A DNA stretch of 64,000 nucleotides from an uncultured Bacteroidales bacterium (GTDB taxonomy: Bacteria > Bacteroidota > Bacteroidia > Bacteroidales > Bacteroidaceae), in NCBI GenBank assembly GCA_937876995.1, contig CALEFD010000019.1, positions 25,347 to 89,346 on the forward strand, written 5' to 3'. Below are positions 62,470 through 64,000 of the stretch, piece after piece. Every line of letters starts with the position of its first letter. The first letter of the stretch is position 1. The notes under the pieces are model-generated. The model was given only the letters and a program-made list of their open reading frames with translations. It did no database searches and was not told the origin of the DNA. The translations under genes were made by a program, and so were the position numbers.

Positions 62470-63768
62470 ATGTCAACTACATTTGAGTTACGTACCTCAA
62501 AGAGAGTTGGATACGCGACTGTACAAGTACGTGTACAATCCAGCGTTTTAGGCGTGAATATACGTCAGTCAACTAAATTGAAGGTTCCTATACAAAAATG
62601 GAGGCTATCAAGAGACAGCTGCGCATTTAAGAATTATGCAAGAACAGAAGAGGCCTACGAATTGTTTAAAAAATTGAGAGAAATTGAGGCCAGAATAAAC
62701 AATCAATTAGAAACAAAAAGAGCTATAACACCGGAAGACGTATCACGTATAATTAAGAGTGTTGTTTACACAAAAGAGAGTTGCATTATAAATGTGTCAG
62801 ATTACTATAGATCTGTTATAGAAGAGATGAAATCAGGCATTAGAAACACATCAAAAGGAACAATGTTTTCTTCAGGAACAATCAATGCTTACATACAAAC
62901 GTATCATCAGTTTATATATTATCAAGAAAAACTGGGAATTATAATCGAATTCAACGATATAGATATCAGCTTTTATAAGAACTACACTGCATATTTGGAG
63001 AGTAAGAATTATTCAGTAAACACTATAGGAAAGTGCATCAGCATTCTTAAAGCCATACTGCACTATGCTGAACACGACGGATTCAGTGTAAATAGTGCAT
63101 ATAAGGACAAAACGTTTAAGACAGTCAACAGAGAGAGTGATTCCATATATCTTACAAAAGAAGAGATAGAGAGAATTATTGCTCTTGATTTATCACAAAA
63201 TAAACATAAGATTTTAGAACAGGTAAGAGATGTCTTTATTGTTGGAGTCTTTACTGCACAACGTGTATCTGATTATAATGGAATTAGTCATGATTGCATA
63301 AAAAACATAAATATAAAACACTCGCATAATGGAATAATAGAAACCAAGACAATTAAAATTCTTGAGATAATACAACAAAAGACCAAAACCAAAGTATTAA
63401 TACCTATTTCATCAACAGTAATGACAATACTGAAAAAATACAACTACAATCTTCCAAAATTAAGAGATTTACAAATAAACATCTACATAAAACAGATAGC
63501 AAGAATGGCCAAAATAGATCAGATTGTAGAAGTTCGTAGTATTCGTGGAGGAAAATTCATTGTTGAACATAAAAAGAAATACAAACTGGTATATAGCCAT
63601 ACAGCCAGAAGAACCGGTGCAACACTGATGTATTTAGCCGGAATGGATATTTACGATATAATGAAAATTACCGGTCATTCAAATCCTGATGTATTGAAAA
63701 GATATATTAAAGCAGATCAATTTGATGTTACAGAAAAAATTGTTTCAAAATACAATTATTTCGATTAG
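62470..63768 (+). CDS. Tyrosine-type site-specific recombinase (integrase)
   Basis: This is a 432-residue recombinase. Residues 1-100 are the arm-type binding domain common in Bacteroidetes integrases, and 107-210 the core-binding SAM-like domain. The catalytic domain has R265 (TAQRVSDY), a Lys in QQKTKTK (about 304-307), H377 and R380 (HTARR), H403 (TGHSN) and the nucleophile Y412 (LKRYIKAD), so all active-site residues are present. It may be an element integrase or a local inversion enzyme. It is flanked by 19-bp direct repeats, and a 14-bp inverted repeat with an internal promoter-like box follows its 3' end. The stop is at 63768. Confidence 0.93.
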   Translation: MSTTFELRTSKRVGYATVQVRVQSSVLGVNIRQSTKLKVPIQKWRLSRDSCAFKNYARTEEAYELFKKLREIEARINNQLETKRAITPEDVSRIIKSVVYTKESCIINVSDYYRSVIEEMKSGIRNTSKGTMFSSGTINAYIQTYHQFIYYQEKLGIIIEFNDIDISFYKNYTAYLESKNYSVNTIGKCISILKAILHYAEHDGFSVNSAYKDKTFKTVNRESDSIYLTKEEIERIIALDLSQNKHKILEQVRDVFIVGVFTAQRVSDYNGISHDCIKNINIKHSHNGIIETKTIKILEIIQQKTKTKVLIPISSTVMTILKKYNYNLPKLRDLQINIYIKQIARMAKIDQIVEVRSIRGGKFIVEHKKKYKLVYSHTARRTGATLMYLAGMDIYDIMKITGHSNPDVLKRYIKADQFDVTEKIVSKYNYFD

Positions 63769-63817
63769 TAGGTTAAGTTATATATAGCAAAAAATAAGGT
63801 TAAAATAGGGTTAATAA

Positions 63818-63836
63818 TTAGTACCATTTTAGTACC
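63818..63836 (+). repeat. 19-bp direct repeat, right copy
   Basis: Identical to 62421-62439 and 1397 bp from it, so the two copies bracket the recombinase gene. The right copy lies 49 nt after the recombinase stop. Confidence 0.85.
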
Positions 63837-63928
63837 ATATATCACAATAATAGCATTTAGAAATGCTTAACACCATATACCGATAGGTATATCCCCAACC
63901 TGTTTTACATAACAGTCTGATTGTCAGT

Positions 63929-63936
63929 TAAATTTG
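63929..63936 (+). promoter_or_regulatory. Putative -7 box inside the inverted repeat
   Basis: TAAATTTG is a perfect TAnnTTTG, 46 nt before the ATG at 63983 and pointing to it. A TTTT about 22 nt upstream is a possible weak -33. Confidence 0.45.
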
Positions 63937-63982
63937 AATAATTATTTTTTTAACCTTATTTATTAACTAAAATTTCACATTT

Positions 63983-64000
63983 ATGAAAAAACGTGACTTG
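63983..64000 (+). CDS. Start of a gene running off the right edge
   Basis: An ATG at 63983 opens MKKRDL, in frame to the end of the window. It follows the promoter-like box and the inverted repeat at a normal distance. Six codons are too few to name the product. The Lys-rich start could be a leader peptide or a cytoplasmic protein. Confidence 0.4.

Larger units (their letters stand above)
63792..63961. repeat. 14-bp perfect inverted repeat enclosing 142 bp (candidate invertible segment)
   Basis: AAATAAGGTTAAAA (63792-63805) and TTTTAACCTTATTT (63948-63961) are perfect inverted copies. The segment between them holds the right 19-bp repeat (63818-63836), two small hairpins (AGCATTT-AG-AAATGCT at 63852-63867 and ATATACC-GATA-GGTATAT at 63875-63892) and a TAAATTTG box. 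It lies directly after the tyrosine recombinase, an arrangement seen in phase-variable promoter switches of Bacteroides (family knowledge). Whether it inverts is untested. Confidence 0.6.

Noticed and set aside
61336..62470. dusB 3' end as the integration site of the downstream recombinase
   Set aside because: The dusB C-terminus looks complete and neither the 19-bp nor the 14-bp repeat occurs in it. Integration into dus genes is known for other elements, but nothing here supports it.
1..64000. tRNA or rRNA genes
   Set aside because: No cloverleaf-like or rRNA-like stretch was recognised on either strand; a tRNA search would be decisive.

Overview
The window looks like chromosome from a member of the Bacteroidales (Bacteroides/Prevotella type). 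Three things support this: many lipoproteins with Bacteroidetes-type families (fimbrillins, DUF3575, DUF3244, DUF4252, BspA-like LRR, fasciclin lipoprotein), a fused SecDF, and recurrent TAnnTTTG -7 boxes in front of genes with no clear Shine-Dalgarno. I saw no tRNA or rRNA gene, CRISPR array or insertion sequence.

Region 1 (1-14749, minus strand) is one long fimbrial operon. It starts with an OmpA-like/DUF3575 outer-membrane protein and a DUF5119/Mfa2-like lipoprotein. Ten consecutive fimbrillin-like lipoproteins follow. The last gene is a secreted Gly-rich repeat protein that is open to the left edge (1-1497). All ten fimbrillins carry a lipobox and, 22-28 residues later, an (S/T)-K-A motif that may be a maturation site.

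Region 2 (15042-31137) is mostly envelope and housekeeping: a flippase, a SIS sugar-phosphate isomerase-like protein, a PfkB kinase, an LTA-synthase-like protein, purT and an MsbA-like ABC exporter. A lipid A-type acyltransferase, a second LTA-synthase-like protein, a viroplasmin-RNase H protein, argS, two overlapping rhomboids and an EEP-family hydrolase complete it.

Region 3 (31304-41034) is core metabolism and secretion: secDF, an exported protein with two ExbD-like segments, korA-korB and an aminopeptidase P.

Region 4 (41072-52258) is accessory and almost entirely exported. It holds a TPR membrane regulator, a DUF3244 peptide, a transglutaminase-like lipoprotein, a papain-like peptidase lipoprotein with a G8 tract before its putative catalytic Cys, a DUF4419 protein, two BspA-like LRR proteins, and an ECF sigma / anti-sigma-like / beta-barrel / DUF4252 operon.

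Region 5 (52343-61264) is glycan use: a GH95 alpha-L-fucosidase with a porin, a xylulokinase with a GH8 xylanase-type enzyme, and a fasciclin lipoprotein.

Region 6 (61336-64000) holds dusB, then a tyrosine recombinase. The recombinase is flanked by 19-bp direct repeats. A 14-bp inverted repeat just downstream encloses a promoter-like box pointing at a gene that begins at the right edge. This is a candidate invertible switch or the end of a mobile element.
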